Shown here piece after piece: positions 52,934 through 62,448 of a stretch of 64,000 nucleotides of DNA. The DNA is from Roseibacillus sp. (lineage in GTDB: Bacteria; Verrucomicrobiota; Verrucomicrobiia; Verrucomicrobiales; Akkermansiaceae). The translations under genes and the position numbers were made by a program. The notes below the pieces were generated by a model, which did not search any database, was not told the DNA's origin, and worked only from the letters and a program-made list of their open reading frames with translations. Location of the stretch: contig NZAC01000001.1 of the NCBI GenBank assembly GCA_002686085.1, forward strand, positions 62,001 through 126,000, given 5' to 3'. Within the stretch, counting starts at the first letter, position 1. The number at the start of each line of letters is the position of its first letter.

Positions 52934-53860
52934 TAGAATCACTCCCTGCCCTCTTCCCAAAAGACGGTCTCGCCAGACGAAAGGAAAAACGATCAAGGTG
53001 AAAGCCAGCATCACCCCGAGGTCCCAGTTCCGAAGTTCAGATGTTCGGCTCAGGGGTGAGATGCTAGAGGTCAGGCCGACCACGCAAAGGACGTTGAAGA
53101 TGCAGGACCCGACCGCGTTACCAAGAATGATATCTCCCTGCCTTCTTACTGCCGCGACGATTGAGGTAGCTAGCTCTGGCAGCGAAGTGCCAAAGGCTAC
53201 GATCGTCAAAGCGATGGTTGCCTCTGGAACGTTAAAGTGACGAGCAATGTTACTTCCTCCCAAGACTAATCGGTCTGCTCCGACGACCAAGGCTCCAATG
53301 CCTGCGAGCAGAAGCCCGATGTTAGCGAAGGTTCCCGTTTTGGAAGACTTAATACCCTCTTCCCCACTCTCAGATGTTACGGCCTGTTCACCAAGGCCCG
53401 CCCTCCTGGCCTCCCGCAAGCTGAGTGCCGTATAGGCGATGACAGCGGCAAACAGGCAAAGGCCCTCTACCTGCTGAATTTGCCCGTCAAGGAGGAGGAG
53501 AATAAACACGACGGAGATGACGAGGAGAAAGGGCATTTCCCTCTTGATGACCTGTCGGTGCACCGACATGGGTCGAATCGCGGCTCCGATACCGAGAATA
53601 AGCGCTATATTGCAAATGTTCGATCCTACTACATTCCCAAGAGCCATATCACCTTTGGGTGGATCGAGGAGGTTTGCCTGCAGGCTGACCAGGAGCTCCG
53701 GAGCGCTTGTGCCGAATGCGACGACCGTAAGGCCTACTACCAGTGGAGAAATCCCCATCATGAGCGAGATTTCCCGAGCCCCCTTAACCAGCCATTCTCC
53801 ACCAAAATAAAGAAGGGCTAGACCAGTAATGAGCCAGAGACAGTCTACGAAAAGGTCCAC
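52889..53860 (-). CDS. Calcium/sodium antiporter (CaCA family, YrbG-like)
   Basis: 323 residues with about ten membrane segments in two homologous halves. The first alpha repeat is FGTSAPELLVSLQANL with ALGNVVGSNICNIALILG. The second is FGTSLPELATSIVAAV with ILGNAVGSCIFNVLCVVG. Both have the conserved acidic residue for cation transport. It exchanges Ca2+ for Na+ or H+ at the inner membrane. The start codon is GTG. A hydrophilic loop between the halves contains ESGEEGIKSSK. Confidence 0.93.
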   Translation of the reverse strand: MDLFVDCLWLITGLALLYFGGEWLVKGAREISLMMGISPLVVGLTVVAFGTSAPELLVSLQANLLDPPKGDMALGNVVGSNICNIALILGIGAAIRPMSVHRQVIKREMPFLLVISVVFILLLLDGQIQQVEGLCLFAAVIAYTALSLREARRAGLGEQAVTSESGEEGIKSSKTGTFANIGLLLAGIGALVVGADRLVLGGSNIARHFNVPEATIALTIVAFGTSLPELATSIVAAVRRQGDIILGNAVGSCIFNVLCVVGLTSSISPLSRTSELRNWDLGVMLAFTLIVFPFVWRDRLLGRGQGVILLFGYASYVCYLGLR

Positions 53861-53955
53861 TGCGGGATACCCTGTAGGAACGTTCCCGAAACTCTACTCA
53901 AAAATCCTGCGCGAATTCCATTTCCCTTAAATGCTGGAAACGCTAATTGCCTGTC

Positions 53956-55062
53956 ATGACAGAGCATCGTATTGCAGTTCTTCCCGGCGACGGGATTGGT
54001 CCTGAAGTCATGGATGAGGCGCTCAAGGTGCTGCGGAGAATTTCTGAAAAATATAGTTTTGAGGCCGCCCATCAGGAATTCGCGGTAGGTGGCGCCGCCC
54101 TTGATGCTACCGGAAACACTACCCCATTGCCGCAGGAAACCCTCGAAGGATGTGAGAATGCGTCAGCCATCCTTTTTGGGTCGGTAGGCGGTCCGAAGTG
54201 GGAGAGCCTGCCACCTGACATTCAACCGGAACGTGGCGCGCTGCTGCCGCTCAGGAAGCATTTTGGCCTCTTCGCTAATTTGAGGCCTGGGGTTTGTCAC
54301 CCGGCCTTGATTGATGCCTCGCCAGTAAAGAACAGCCTGATCCCTAACGGGTTTGATGTCCTTTGTGTGCGTGAGCTCACTGGAGGGATTTATTTTGGCA
54401 GCCCGAAGGAACGGCGTGAAGAGGGCGGAGAGGAGATCGCGGTGGATACGATGGTTTATCGCACTAGTGAAGTGGAGCGTATCGCCCGTGTGGCTTTCGA
54501 GGCTGCAATGGTGAGAGACAAGCGCGTTTGTTCAGTGGATAAGGCCAACGTGCTCCAGAATTCCATGTTGTGGCGGGAGACCGTGATCCGGGTTGCAAAG
54601 GACTACCCGGAGGTTCAACTCTCTCATCTCTATGTGGACAATGCCGCCATGCAATTGATTCGGTATGCTCCCGACTACGACGTCATAGTGACAGGAAATC
54701 TCTTTGGTGATATCCTGTCTGACGAGATGGCGATGATTTCGGGTTCACTTGGCATGTTGCCAAGTGCAAGCCTCGGGTCTCCAGATACCGACGGATTAAA
54801 CTTTGGACTGTATGAGCCGAGCGGTGGCTCGGCCCCTGACATTGCAGGTCAGGGAATCGCCAATCCGATTGCTCAGATACTCTCTCTGGCAATGTTGCTT
54901 CGCTATTCGTTGGGAGAGCGCGAAGCAGCCGATTCAGTCGATAAGGCGGTGGAGGAAGCTATCGCTGCTGGCTATCGGACTGGAGACATTTACCGTGGGT
55001 CCGAGAACGAAAAGCTGGTTAATACCAGCGACATGGGTAACGCCATCGTAGAACGGCTTTAG
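53956..55062 (+). CDS. leuB: 3-isopropylmalate dehydrogenase
   Basis: Oxidative decarboxylation in leucine biosynthesis. It has 368 residues from the ATG at 53956 ([22 protein letters not shown]). Family sequences include [102 protein letters not shown] and the nucleotide-binding [28 protein letters not shown] at 53947 is in frame but unnecessary. No other leu genes are nearby. Confidence 0.96.
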   Translation: MTEHRIAVLPGDGIGPEVMDEALKVLRRISEKYSFEAAHQEFAVGGAALDATGNTTPLPQETLEGCENASAILFGSVGGPKWESLPPDIQPERGALLPLRKHFGLFANLRPGVCHPALIDASPVKNSLIPNGFDVLCVRELTGGIYFGSPKERREEGGEEIAVDTMVYRTSEVERIARVAFEAAMVRDKRVCSVDKANVLQNSMLWRETVIRVAKDYPEVQLSHLYVDNAAMQLIRYAPDYDVIVTGNLFGDILSDEMAMISGSLGMLPSASLGSPDTDGLNFGLYEPSGGSAPDIAGQGIANPIAQILSLAMLLRYSLGEREAADSVDKAVEEAIAAGYRTGDIYRGSENEKLVNTSDMGNAIVERL

Positions 55063-55326
55063 ATCGATGATGCGTTTCCCGCCTCGGTCTCACTGAGCGC
55101 AAGGCTCGACAAGGTTCTGAAGCTCTCGGGACCCAATGAAAGCCTTGCCGGTGCCCCTGAGGGATTGATCCGTGCGCCAGACAGGCTTTCTGTGCGGTTG
55201 GGCGATAAATTGAGCTATGGGAACTTTAGTTAAGAAATATAAACTATCTACTAGCCAATAATACTCTATTTGGGTATCTTCTCTGTAGGTCCCCTGCCTT
55301 TTTTTAACTTCACCCGAAAATACGCC

Positions 55327-55950
55327 ATGGCCGCTGGAACTGAACACACCCAACACCTTCGTCTGAGGGAAACTCAGATGAGCCTGAGAGATGAACTCCA
55401 TGCGCCGCCCCCGGGTGAGGATTTTGAGGGACAACTACGAGAGGCCCAGCAGCAACTGGAAGTCCTGCAACAGCAGAGAGAGCAACTCGAGCAGCAGAAG
55501 TGCGAGATGGATGAGCTGCATCGCCGAAAGGAAGAGTTCCTCAGTGGTCAGATTGAAATCACTGAGCGGCTTTCAACTTCTCTAACCTCCATCGACAGAG
55601 AGCTTTTTGAGCTACGTCAGGAGCTTGAGGACCTAGAGCAGACCCGGCAGTCGTTTGCTGCACATCTCACCAGGATTGAAAAAGTGGAGCCAGAGGGATG
55701 GCAGCGTGGGGCATTTAATGGAGAGCTAACCCGTGCGCTGTCCATGCTCGACCAAGCGGAGGAAGAATTTGATAGTGCCGTTGCTCACTTTTCTGGAGGG
55801 CGCGCCGGAGGTGTTTTTGGGTCTCTTTCCTCCGGCCCGAAGACACGTGTGGGTGACTGCTTTGGGGCGAGTTTGAAGGCAGGATTCGCCTACAATCTTC
55901 CTCTTCTCCTCCTGGGGGTCCTTGCCCTTATCATCATGCTCTACAAATAG
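55327..55950 (+). CDS. Hypothetical coiled-coil protein with C-terminal membrane anchor
   Basis: 207 residues from the ATG at 55327; the frame is open to 55270. Residues 25-120 form a strong Gln/Glu-rich coiled coil (EGQLREAQQQLEVLQQQREQ, ELFELRQELEDLEQTRQSF). A Gly/Ser-rich linker and a C-terminal hydrophobic segment (YNLPLLLLGVLALIIMLYK) follow, giving a tail-anchored topology with the bulk in the cytoplasm. The next gene starts on the base after its stop codon, so the two are co-translated. No family recognised. The 264 bases upstream (55063-55326) are AT-rich near 55220-55270 and hold no gene that I can support. Confidence 0.7.
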   Translation: MAAGTEHTQHLRLRETQMSLRDELHAPPPGEDFEGQLREAQQQLEVLQQQREQLEQQKCEMDELHRRKEEFLSGQIEITERLSTSLTSIDRELFELRQELEDLEQTRQSFAAHLTRIEKVEPEGWQRGAFNGELTRALSMLDQAEEEFDSAVAHFSGGRAGGVFGSLSSGPKTRVGDCFGASLKAGFAYNLPLLLLGVLALIIMLYK

Positions 55951-56280
55951 ATGGGCTTCTTTCGCAACAAACCAAAGGTCGAGGGCTCGTTTAGCGCCAG
56001 AGAGGAAAAGCTTTTGGCTCGGATTACTGAACTGGAAGAGTTTATTGAGCAGGCTCCGGAGCGCATACGGATCAAGATGGAGAAAGAGATATCAACAATG
56101 CCTCCTCCTGATGATCTCGATGATCGACGGCGGGAGCATAAATTCTACTCCCGGTTGAGTCGTGGTGAGATTCGCAATGAGCACCGCTACCAGACTCGGA
56201 GCGCTTTTGTATTTCTTCTCCTCGTCATGGGTATCCTAGCCCTCACAGTTTGGATCTATACCGTTCTTCAGGCGGTATAG
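55951..56280 (+). CDS. Hypothetical small tail-anchored protein
   Basis: 109 residues, beginning immediately after the preceding gene. It has a helical N-terminal half (SAREEKLLARITELEEFIEQAPERI) and a charged middle DRRREHKFYSRLSRGEIRNEHRY. A single C-terminal membrane helix AFVFLLLVMGILALTVWIYTVL ends the protein. Its topology resembles that of the upstream protein, which suggests the two form a membrane-attached complex. The following genes are gatC and gatA, with a gap of 89 bases. Function unknown. Confidence 0.7.
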   Translation: MGFFRNKPKVEGSFSAREEKLLARITELEEFIEQAPERIRIKMEKEISTMPPPDDLDDRRREHKFYSRLSRGEIRNEHRYQTRSAFVFLLLVMGILALTVWIYTVLQAV

Positions 56281-56369
56281 CTGCCCCATTATGCGGGCCT
56301 GAGTGGTGGTCGGAGATGCTTCTGAATATTTACCTTTAATCTCGGGCCTATCTCCCGGAGATTCCAGAC

Positions 56370-56675
56370 GTGAGCGAGAGAGAATCAGGGCCTCCCGAAA
56401 TCGACGTCAGGTATACAGCGAATCTGGCCAGGTTAAGTCTTACTGATGAAGAGGTGGCTTGTTTCCAGCAACAGTTCGGAGACATTCTAAAATTGGTGGG
56501 CACTCTAGCGACTCTGGATGTTGAAGGTGTGGAGCCGACTGCCCATCCTGCTCCTCTACTTGATATTATGAGGGAGGACGAGGTTGAACCGGGACTTTTA
56601 GGAGGACAAGTCCTCGAAAATGCGCCTGACAATGCCTTAAGTCAGATCAGAGTGCCCAAGGTCGTTGATGCCTGA
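56370..56675 (+). CDS. gatC: Asp/Glu-tRNA amidotransferase subunit C
   Basis: 101 residues from a GTG. It matches GatC: IDVRYTANLARLSLTDEEVACFQQQFGDILKLV, then TLDVEGVEPTAHPAPLLDIMREDEVEPGL. GatC stabilises GatA within GatCAB, which converts Glu-tRNA(Gln) (and Asp-tRNA(Asn)) to the amide form. gatA follows after 9 bases. gatB is not in the window. Confidence 0.93.
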   Translation: MSERESGPPEIDVRYTANLARLSLTDEEVACFQQQFGDILKLVGTLATLDVEGVEPTAHPAPLLDIMREDEVEPGLLGGQVLENAPDNALSQIRVPKVVDA

Positions 56676-56684
56676 AATAGCCTT

Positions 56685-58121
56685 GTGAACCTTGCCAGCT
56701 ACAGTATCGCAACCTTGCGGAGAATGCTTCTCGATGGAGAGACGACCCCACGGGAAATTGTCGAATCGGTCGCTACCGCCATTTCTGCTGAGGACGATAC
56801 GATTGGTGGATACCTCAGCTCAGATTTCGAACGGGCTGTCATGGAGGCTGAAGCCGCAGACCTCTCCCTGCCACTTGGAGGAATACCTATCGCATTAAAG
56901 GACAATATTAACGCCTTGGAGCACCCCTGTAGTTGTGCGTCTCGTTTTCTCGAAAGCGGTTATCTTGCGCCTTACGACGCCACCGTGTCCGCCATGCTGA
57001 AGAAGGCTGGAGCTGTTCTCTATGGTCGGACCAACCTTGATGAGTTTGCGATGGGCTCATCGACTGAGAATTCTGCATTGAAGCAAACCCGGAACCCTCA
57101 CGACACAAGCCGAATTCCCGGCGGATCGTCGGGTGGTTCAGCAGCAGTAGTGGCCGCGGATATGGCTGTGGCAGCACTCGGATCTGATACCGGTGGTTCG
57201 ATTCGCCAGCCCGCGAGTCATTGCGGGGTGGTTGGACTCAAGCCTTCATACGGTCGCGTCTCTCGTTACGGCCTCGTCGCCTTTGCTTCCTCATTAGATC
57301 AGATCGGCCCCATCACAAAGACGGTGGAAGACGCAGCGCTGTTGCTTCAGGCCATTGCCGGTAACGATCCCAAGGACTCGACTTGTCTCCCTGCTGAAGT
57401 TCCTGACTACGCTAGTGCTCTTGATGAGGGAATTGCAGGGATGCGCATTGGACTCCCCCGCGAATTCTTTGCGGATGAAGCTCTGGATTCCGGCGTGCGC
57501 TCCAGAGTGGAATACGCGCTCGCCCTGCTCGAAGGGCAAGGCGCTGAATTGGTAGAGATTTCACTACCGTCTACCGCTTATGCGGTGGCGGTTTATTATA
57601 TTCTTGCTCCTGCGGAGGCGTCCTCGAACCTCAGTCGCTATGACGGTGTCAGATACGGCAAGCGTATTGATCACGGGGATGGGATTATCCCTTTGTATCG
57701 GAATAGCCGCGCGGAGGGTTTTGGACCGGAAGTAAAGCGCCGCATTATACTCGGCACCTACGTGCTTAGTTCTGGGTATAGCGGCAAGTATTACCTCAAG
57801 GCCCAGAAGGCACGGACTTTGATTCAAGGGGAATACAAGGAGGCCTTCAAGAATGTTGATGTGATTATGGGGCCTGTGAGCCCCACCCCCGCCAGAAAGA
57901 TTGGGGAGCACTCCGAATCTCCTCTGGAGGACTATCTCGCAGACGTATATACGATCAGTGCCAATCTTGCAGGAATTTGCGGAATCAGTGTCCCGTGTGG
58001 CACCGTTGAGCGTGAGGGTAGTCAGCTTCCGGTCGGACTACAAATTCTTGGGCCACATCTCGCTGAATCACGAATTTTGCGAGCTGGCCGGGCTTGGGAG
58101 CAGCTACGGGATGCAGGGTGA
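56685..58121 (+). CDS. gatA: Asp/Glu-tRNA amidotransferase subunit A
   Basis: Amidase subunit that releases ammonia from glutamine for tRNA transamidation. It has 478 residues from GTG. The amidase signature catalytic triad is visible: Lys in ALKDNINALEH, the cis-serine in RIPGGSSGGSAA, and the nucleophilic serine in GSDTGGSIRQPA. KPSYGRVSRYGLVAFASSLDQIGP is typical of GatA rather than other amidases. Co-transcribed with gatC; with tRNA-Gln(UUG) at 24.1 kb it supports the indirect route to Gln-tRNA. Confidence 0.96.
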   Translation: MNLASYSIATLRRMLLDGETTPREIVESVATAISAEDDTIGGYLSSDFERAVMEAEAADLSLPLGGIPIALKDNINALEHPCSCASRFLESGYLAPYDATVSAMLKKAGAVLYGRTNLDEFAMGSSTENSALKQTRNPHDTSRIPGGSSGGSAAVVAADMAVAALGSDTGGSIRQPASHCGVVGLKPSYGRVSRYGLVAFASSLDQIGPITKTVEDAALLLQAIAGNDPKDSTCLPAEVPDYASALDEGIAGMRIGLPREFFADEALDSGVRSRVEYALALLEGQGAELVEISLPSTAYAVAVYYILAPAEASSNLSRYDGVRYGKRIDHGDGIIPLYRNSRAEGFGPEVKRRIILGTYVLSSGYSGKYYLKAQKARTLIQGEYKEAFKNVDVIMGPVSPTPARKIGEHSESPLEDYLADVYTISANLAGICGISVPCGTVEREGSQLPVGLQILGPHLAESRILRAGRAWEQLRDAG

Positions 58122-58148
58122 GATTTTATCCGCCACCCGAATCCTGTT

Positions 58149-58769
58149 TCATACAGGATCATCGCCTCCAAGCGCGGCAATGGCAGACATCAGTTGATCT
58201 GCGATTCGCTGGTAGGCTTCCCGGGACTTTTCCTTGAGATCGGCAGGATCGAATACCACTGGGTCCCCTATGACTACCTGAATCATGTGCGGGTGATACT
58301 TGCCTCCCTTGGGCCATGACTCATAGGCGCCGAGGATTCGAATCGGCTGCACGGGAACTCCGCTTTTGGCAACCATCATTCCGATTCCTGCCTTCGCGCT
58401 TGTGAGTTCGCCGTTTTCACTCCGCGTGCCCTCCGGGAACATAAGGACTCGTTCACCATGCTTGAGCTTTCTGAGAAGCGATTTCATGCTCTGGAGGTCT
58501 GCATGGTCCCGGTCGATCGGGAAGGCATTTAACCTCGGGTAGAGCCAAGCGCCAAACTTTCTAAATAGCGTCTTTCGAGCGAGAAAGGCAACCGGCGTCT
58601 CATAGGCGGTAGCGACGATTGGAGGGTCAAGGTAGCTTGTGTGATTTGCCGCAATGATGGCGCCACCCTGATGGATGCGTTTATCGGCCCCAATCACCTC
58701 AACTGCGCCTCCGGTTGCAGCAAAAGTTGAACGTGCGAATGCCCTCGCTATCCAGTAAAGAGTTTTCAT
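58149..58769 (-). CDS. plsC: 1-acyl-sn-glycerol-3-phosphate acyltransferase
   Basis: 206 residues. The acyltransferase motif H-x4-D is in AANHTSYLDPP. The second substrate motif is FPEGTRSENGEL, and the third is VPVQPIRILG. It makes phosphatidic acid at the inner membrane face. The ATG at 58769 overlaps the cmk stop codon (ATGA), which fits coupled translation; an earlier frame to 58802 is rejected. Last gene of tyrA-aroA-cmk-plsC. Confidence 0.93.
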   Translation of the reverse strand: MKTLYWIARAFARSTFAATGGAVEVIGADKRIHQGGAIIAANHTSYLDPPIVATAYETPVAFLARKTLFRKFGAWLYPRLNAFPIDRDHADLQSMKSLLRKLKHGERVLMFPEGTRSENGELTSAKAGIGMMVAKSGVPVQPIRILGAYESWPKGGKYHPHMIQVVIGDPVVFDPADLKEKSREAYQRIADQLMSAIAALGGDDPV

Positions 58770-59449
58770 TCCTTCATGATTTGGGTATTCCGGGTAAACC
58801 AACCAAGATCTCGCAGCTTGCCGAGCGAGTGCTCCACGACCTCGTTTATGGTCATCTGAGAACTGTCAATCACCACGGCCCCATCAGGCACAACCAGAGG
58901 GGCTGTTTTTCTACTTCGGTCGAGCCGGTCGCGTTCACTAACCGAATCACTGAGCCCTTCATCCGCTCGCCGTTTGTTACGGACTGACTCTGAGGCTTCA
59001 ATATAAATCTTGTAGGGAGTTTCAGGAAAAACAACTGACCCGATGTCCCGCCCCTCCATGACGAGGTCACTTTGGTCGAGCAGGCTGCGTTGAAGATCAA
59101 CCAATTGCCGTCTGACCTCGGGTATCGCTGACACGGCGGAAACCGAGGCGTTAACCGTCTCCGACCGGAGCGCCTCTCCAGGATGGGCTCCGCTAATCAG
59201 AACACGAGAGGCTCCGCCTTCCACGATGCAGGATAGCTCCAACTCTTTAAGAATGCCTAAAACCTCATCGGCACTAGATGGGTTGGCTCCATGCTGAAGA
59301 ACAGAGAGCGTCACCGCTCGATACATCTCTCCGGAGTTCACCATGGTGAGCTCAAGAGTCTCGGCAAGGGCCTTGGCAACGGTGCTTTTGCCTGACGCGG
59401 CTGGACCATCGATTGCGATCGCGTCGAACCGTGTGTGTTGTCTCTGCAT
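58766..59449 (-). CDS. cmk: Cytidylate kinase
   Basis: Phosphorylates CMP and dCMP. It has 227 residues, with the P-loop IDGPAASGKSTVAKALAETL, YRAVTLSVL, the CMP-binding region VMEGRDIGSVVFPETPYKIYIEAS and the LID arginines in DRLDRSRKTAPL. It sits between aroA (6 bases upstream) and plsC (overlap), a common bacterial arrangement. Confidence 0.95.
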   Translation of the reverse strand: MQRQHTRFDAIAIDGPAASGKSTVAKALAETLELTMVNSGEMYRAVTLSVLQHGANPSSADEVLGILKELELSCIVEGGASRVLISGAHPGEALRSETVNASVSAVSAIPEVRRQLVDLQRSLLDQSDLVMEGRDIGSVVFPETPYKIYIEASESVRNKRRADEGLSDSVSERDRLDRSRKTAPLVVPDGAVVIDSSQMTINEVVEHSLGKLRDLGWFTRNTQIMKE

Positions 59450-59455
59450 AGCTTG

Positions 59456-60778
59456 TTATATTCTGCGGCCACAGACCTTGCTGAAGTCGTCTTCGAACCC
59501 CGGATAAGAAGTCGCGATGCATTCAGTATTCCGGATGTTGGTTTCTCCGTCAGCAAATAATCCCGCGACACTGAACGCCATTGCGATCCGGTGATCACCA
59601 AAGCAATCCAGGTTCGCGCCACGAAGCTGTGCTCCTCCCTCGATTGTCATTCCATCGTCATGTTCTCTGACATTTGCACCCATTGCTTGAAGGTTTTCTA
59701 CAACGGTGCGAATTCGGTCACTTTCCTTGACCCGCAATTCCGCGGCATCCCTGATGCATGTTGTCCCCTGCGCGAGGGCGCCTGCTACGCCAAGAATAGG
59801 GATTTCATCGATGAGGTTGGGGATTTCTCTTCCCGAGATTTCGGTCCCTTGAAGTTCACTTCCATGAACCTCAAGATCGCCAGCCGGCTCTCCATTCCCC
59901 TCGGTCGTAACGGAATGACCGATTTGCGCACCCATCCTGAGAAGGACATTAAGGACGGCGGTTCTTGTTGGGTTCAGTCCTACCCCTCTGAGTGTCAGGC
60001 TCGAGTTTTTGTTGGCGGCCGCCGCGACGAGCCAGAAGGCCGCACTGGAGATATCTCCGGGGATATCTAAGTCACACGCTTGCGGAGTCTGCCCACCTTC
60101 AATGCTGATCTCATTCTCCTTACATCCGATTCGGATGCCGAAGTAAGTGAGCATCCGCTCCGTATGATCCCTCGTAGTGGCGGGTTGCTCCACGGAGGTC
60201 GTTCCATCCGCAAACAGCCCGGCAAAGAGAACGGCGCTTTTAACCTGTGCACTTGCTACCGGCATGACATAGCGGACAGGGGCCAGCGACCGGCCTCGAA
60301 AAATTAGTGGTGCGCACCCTTCTTTGTCCCCAGTTGCCTCGAGATGAGCACCCATGCCTTCAAGCGGCCTGATTATTCTCTCCATCGGACGAGAGCATAG
60401 GGAGGCGTCGCCCGTGAGAGTGCTCTCAAAGTCCTGACCTGCCAGGATGCCGGCGAGCAGCCGCATACCTGTTCCAGAATTCCCACAGTCGATGACCTTG
60501 GATGGACTGGAAAGGCTCATCGAGGTGCCATGTATTATGATCTCAGTTGGGCCATATTGATTAGTATCGATAGCCTCATATGCTACGCCAAGGCTCTCCA
60601 TTGCCCTCAGAGTGTTGAGGCAATCTTCACTAGGGAGGTAATTGCTAACCCGGGAAGGGCCATTCGCCAGACCTGCAATGATTGCGGCCCGGTGCGAGAT
60701 GCTCTTGTCGCCGGGCACGGTAAGTTCTGCGGAAAAACCTCCAGCAGGATGAATTGTTAGCGAATGAGACGAATTCAT
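59456..60778 (-). CDS. aroA: 3-phosphoshikimate 1-carboxyvinyltransferase (EPSP synthase)
   Basis: Sixth step of the shikimate pathway. It has 440 residues: LTVPGDKSISHRAAIIAGLA at the N terminus (shikimate-3-phosphate-binding Lys/Ser), then NSGTGMRLLAGILAGQ (the PEP-site loop LGNAGT equivalent), ASAQVKSAVLFAGL, DIPGDISSAAFWL, LIDEIPILGVAGALA, LRVKESDRI and CFGDHRIAMAFSVA. The loop reads NSGTGMRL rather than the NAGTAMRP of the classical class I enzyme. Its ATG overlaps the tyrA stop by one base. Confidence 0.96.
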   Translation of the reverse strand: MNSSHSLTIHPAGGFSAELTVPGDKSISHRAAIIAGLANGPSRVSNYLPSEDCLNTLRAMESLGVAYEAIDTNQYGPTEIIIHGTSMSLSSPSKVIDCGNSGTGMRLLAGILAGQDFESTLTGDASLCSRPMERIIRPLEGMGAHLEATGDKEGCAPLIFRGRSLAPVRYVMPVASAQVKSAVLFAGLFADGTTSVEQPATTRDHTERMLTYFGIRIGCKENEISIEGGQTPQACDLDIPGDISSAAFWLVAAAANKNSSLTLRGVGLNPTRTAVLNVLLRMGAQIGHSVTTEGNGEPAGDLEVHGSELQGTEISGREIPNLIDEIPILGVAGALAQGTTCIRDAAELRVKESDRIRTVVENLQAMGANVREHDDGMTIEGGAQLRGANLDCFGDHRIAMAFSVAGLFADGETNIRNTECIATSYPGFEDDFSKVCGRRI

Positions 60779-61638
60779 TACTCTTTGCGATCAAGTGCTC
60801 TGCGTCTATTTTGACCGTCCGCAAGGGCCTTTAAGATCGCGGCTCGATCCTGTTTTGTAAGGTCTTCGGCCATCTGGGAGAGAGTTGAGGCGGCTTCCCG
60901 TATGGGCTCGAGGATTTGAGAACGGTTCTGAAGGAGAATTTCTGCCCACATCGCGGGGTCGCCGGCCGCTACCCTGCTGGTGTCCCGGAGTCCTTGTCCG
61001 GAAAACCGGCCATCCTCGACCCTTTCCAGAGCGGTGAGCGCACATACTGTGGAGAGAATGTGCGGAAGGTGGCTAATACGTCCGACGAGTCGGTCGTGTT
61101 CCTCGGCGTCCATCACTGTAGTCTTTGCACCTAGGTCCTCCCAGAATGCGGCGAGTTGGGTCACCGATTCCTCTGGCTGCTGTTGTTCGTTGGTAAGAAT
61201 ACACGAGGCCCCGAGGAACAGGTCTGCGTCGGCTGCGCCGAATCCAGTCCTCTCCGAGCCAGCCATTGGGTGACTTCCAATAAAGCAGATGCCTTCCGAG
61301 TCCATGAGCTGACCGAGGGATTGGTGCGGCCAGGCTTTTACGCTGCCTACATCTGTCACACAGACGCCCTTCCTTAGGCCAACGCTCAGAATCTTTCGAC
61401 CCAGCTCTTCGAGGCTGTCAACCGGAACAGCCAGAATAACAAGGTCGGCATCAGTGACGGCCTCTTCAAGAATGTCGGTGACATCGGGCAAACCAGACCT
61501 TCTGATTTCGTCGACCCGGGCTGAATTCCTTCCCCAGAGAACTACAGACCGGTTTGGATGCCTCTCGCGTGCTGCCAAGGAAATAGATCCCCCAAGGACG
61601 CCGGGACCCAAGACTGCGATGCGGCAAAATTCAGTCAC
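60778..61638 (-). CDS. tyrA: Prephenate dehydrogenase
   Basis: NAD(P)-dependent step to 4-hydroxyphenylpyruvate in tyrosine synthesis (or arogenate dehydrogenase). About 286 residues from the GTG at 61638; another GTG at 61668 would add ten residues. It has the dinucleotide-binding VLGPGVLGGSISLAAR, ADLVILAVPVDSL, CVTDVGSVKAW, FIGSHPMAGSERTGFGAAD, and the catalytic histidine region HDRLVGRISHLPHILS. There is no C-terminal ACT domain and no fused chorismate mutase. First gene of the tyrA-aroA-cmk-plsC run. Confidence 0.93.
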   Translation of the reverse strand: MTEFCRIAVLGPGVLGGSISLAARERHPNRSVVLWGRNSARVDEIRRSGLPDVTDILEEAVTDADLVILAVPVDSLEELGRKILSVGLRKGVCVTDVGSVKAWPHQSLGQLMDSEGICFIGSHPMAGSERTGFGAADADLFLGASCILTNEQQQPEESVTQLAAFWEDLGAKTTVMDAEEHDRLVGRISHLPHILSTVCALTALERVEDGRFSGQGLRDTSRVAAGDPAMWAEILLQNRSQILEPIREAASTLSQMAEDLTKQDRAAILKALADGQNRRRALDRKE

Positions 61639-61713
61639 ACGAATATCAAGAAAACAAGGCCCGGTCACTCTGACAAGGCCTTCGGTATTTCATCTGGCGC
61701 CCAGAGTGCTGTT

Positions 61714-62112
61714 TCAGGGCACCCGGAACTTGTGTTCCGGATCGGGGTCGTTTGGATCACGTACAAGGGTGCCTGATGGAATGGCCCTTACGTCGACCGG
61801 GTCATTTGTAAATGGATTGAACACGAAGCCCTCCTTACCGGGAATGGGTACTGCGACCCTGTAGTCCTGACGTGGAGGAGGCTCTGAAGCCGGTGTTTGA
61901 GGATCTGGAGCAAGGTCCCCCGCGTTCGGCTCGCTCGGAATCTGGTTGCGAGCATCCCGGAGGTCGGCCTGCTGTCCGGATGTAATGTCCTGTCCTGGGG
62001 CTGGATCAGGGTATCCTCCGCGGGCTCCATTGGGGTTGGGGTAAGGATAGTAGCAGGAACTCATCAATGCCGCGATGAGACTCAGCAGAAAAGGGATATG
62101 CTTGTTCTTCAT
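61714..62112 (-). CDS. Hypothetical lipoprotein
   Basis: 132 residues from the ATG at 62112, chosen because it puts a lipoprotein signal peptide at the N terminus: NKHIPFLLSLIAALMSSC, with the lipobox-like LMSSC and the cysteine at about residue 19. The mature part is low in complexity, rich in Pro, Asp and Asn (YYPYPNPNGARGGYPDP), with a conserved-looking C-terminal stretch GKEGFVFNPFTNDPVDVRAIP. Such small Pro-rich lipoproteins are common in Verrucomicrobiota. Function unknown. Confidence 0.7.
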   Translation of the reverse strand: MKNKHIPFLLSLIAALMSSCYYPYPNPNGARGGYPDPAPGQDITSGQQADLRDARNQIPSEPNAGDLAPDPQTPASEPPPRQDYRVAVPIPGKEGFVFNPFTNDPVDVRAIPSGTLVRDPNDPDPEHKFRVP

Positions 62113-62448
62113 GATTAACGGACAATGCTGAAGGCGGGAAAACCCGCACTTCGCTGTGGCCACATAATGCTTCCGCAATCAGAGGAGTCAAGTCGGGGGT
62201 AGTTCAAAGCACAGGAAGTGACCACAGCAAGTCCTCTTTCCGGCTACAAGAGCGGAAAGACTATATCAAATCGACGGACTTGTTTCGGAACCGGCTACCT
62301 TTGACGAGAAATCGCTCTCGTTCTGCACTCTGCTCGCCCGGTTGCTTTCGGGAGGCTGTATTAAGTATCCTGATTTCGATCCGTCCTGCGCCCTTGGCCC
62401 TAAAGCGATTGCAGTCTCGATCTCGATCTTCCATGATCTTAGGGTCTC
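62113..62448. other. 336-base divergent spacer with an 8-bp hairpin
   Basis: No gene seen; I specifically looked for a selC-type tRNA and did not find one. A perfect stem TCTTTCCG/CGGAAAGA with a 10-base loop lies at 62235-62260. The spacer should hold promoters for the lipoprotein (minus) and for the infA-like/selB operon (plus). The hairpin could sit in the leader of that operon. Confidence 0.4.

Noticed and set aside
55090-55434. Minus-strand frame of 114 codons upstream of the coiled-coil gene
   Set aside because: It covers an AT-rich promoter-like region and the start of the plus-strand gene; no signal peptide, motif or ribosome binding site.
62235-62260. Hairpin upstream of infA-selB as a tRNA-Sec (selC) arm
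   Set aside because: The stem is 8 bp, but no acceptor, T arm (GGTTC), UCA anticodon or long extra arm can be built around it.
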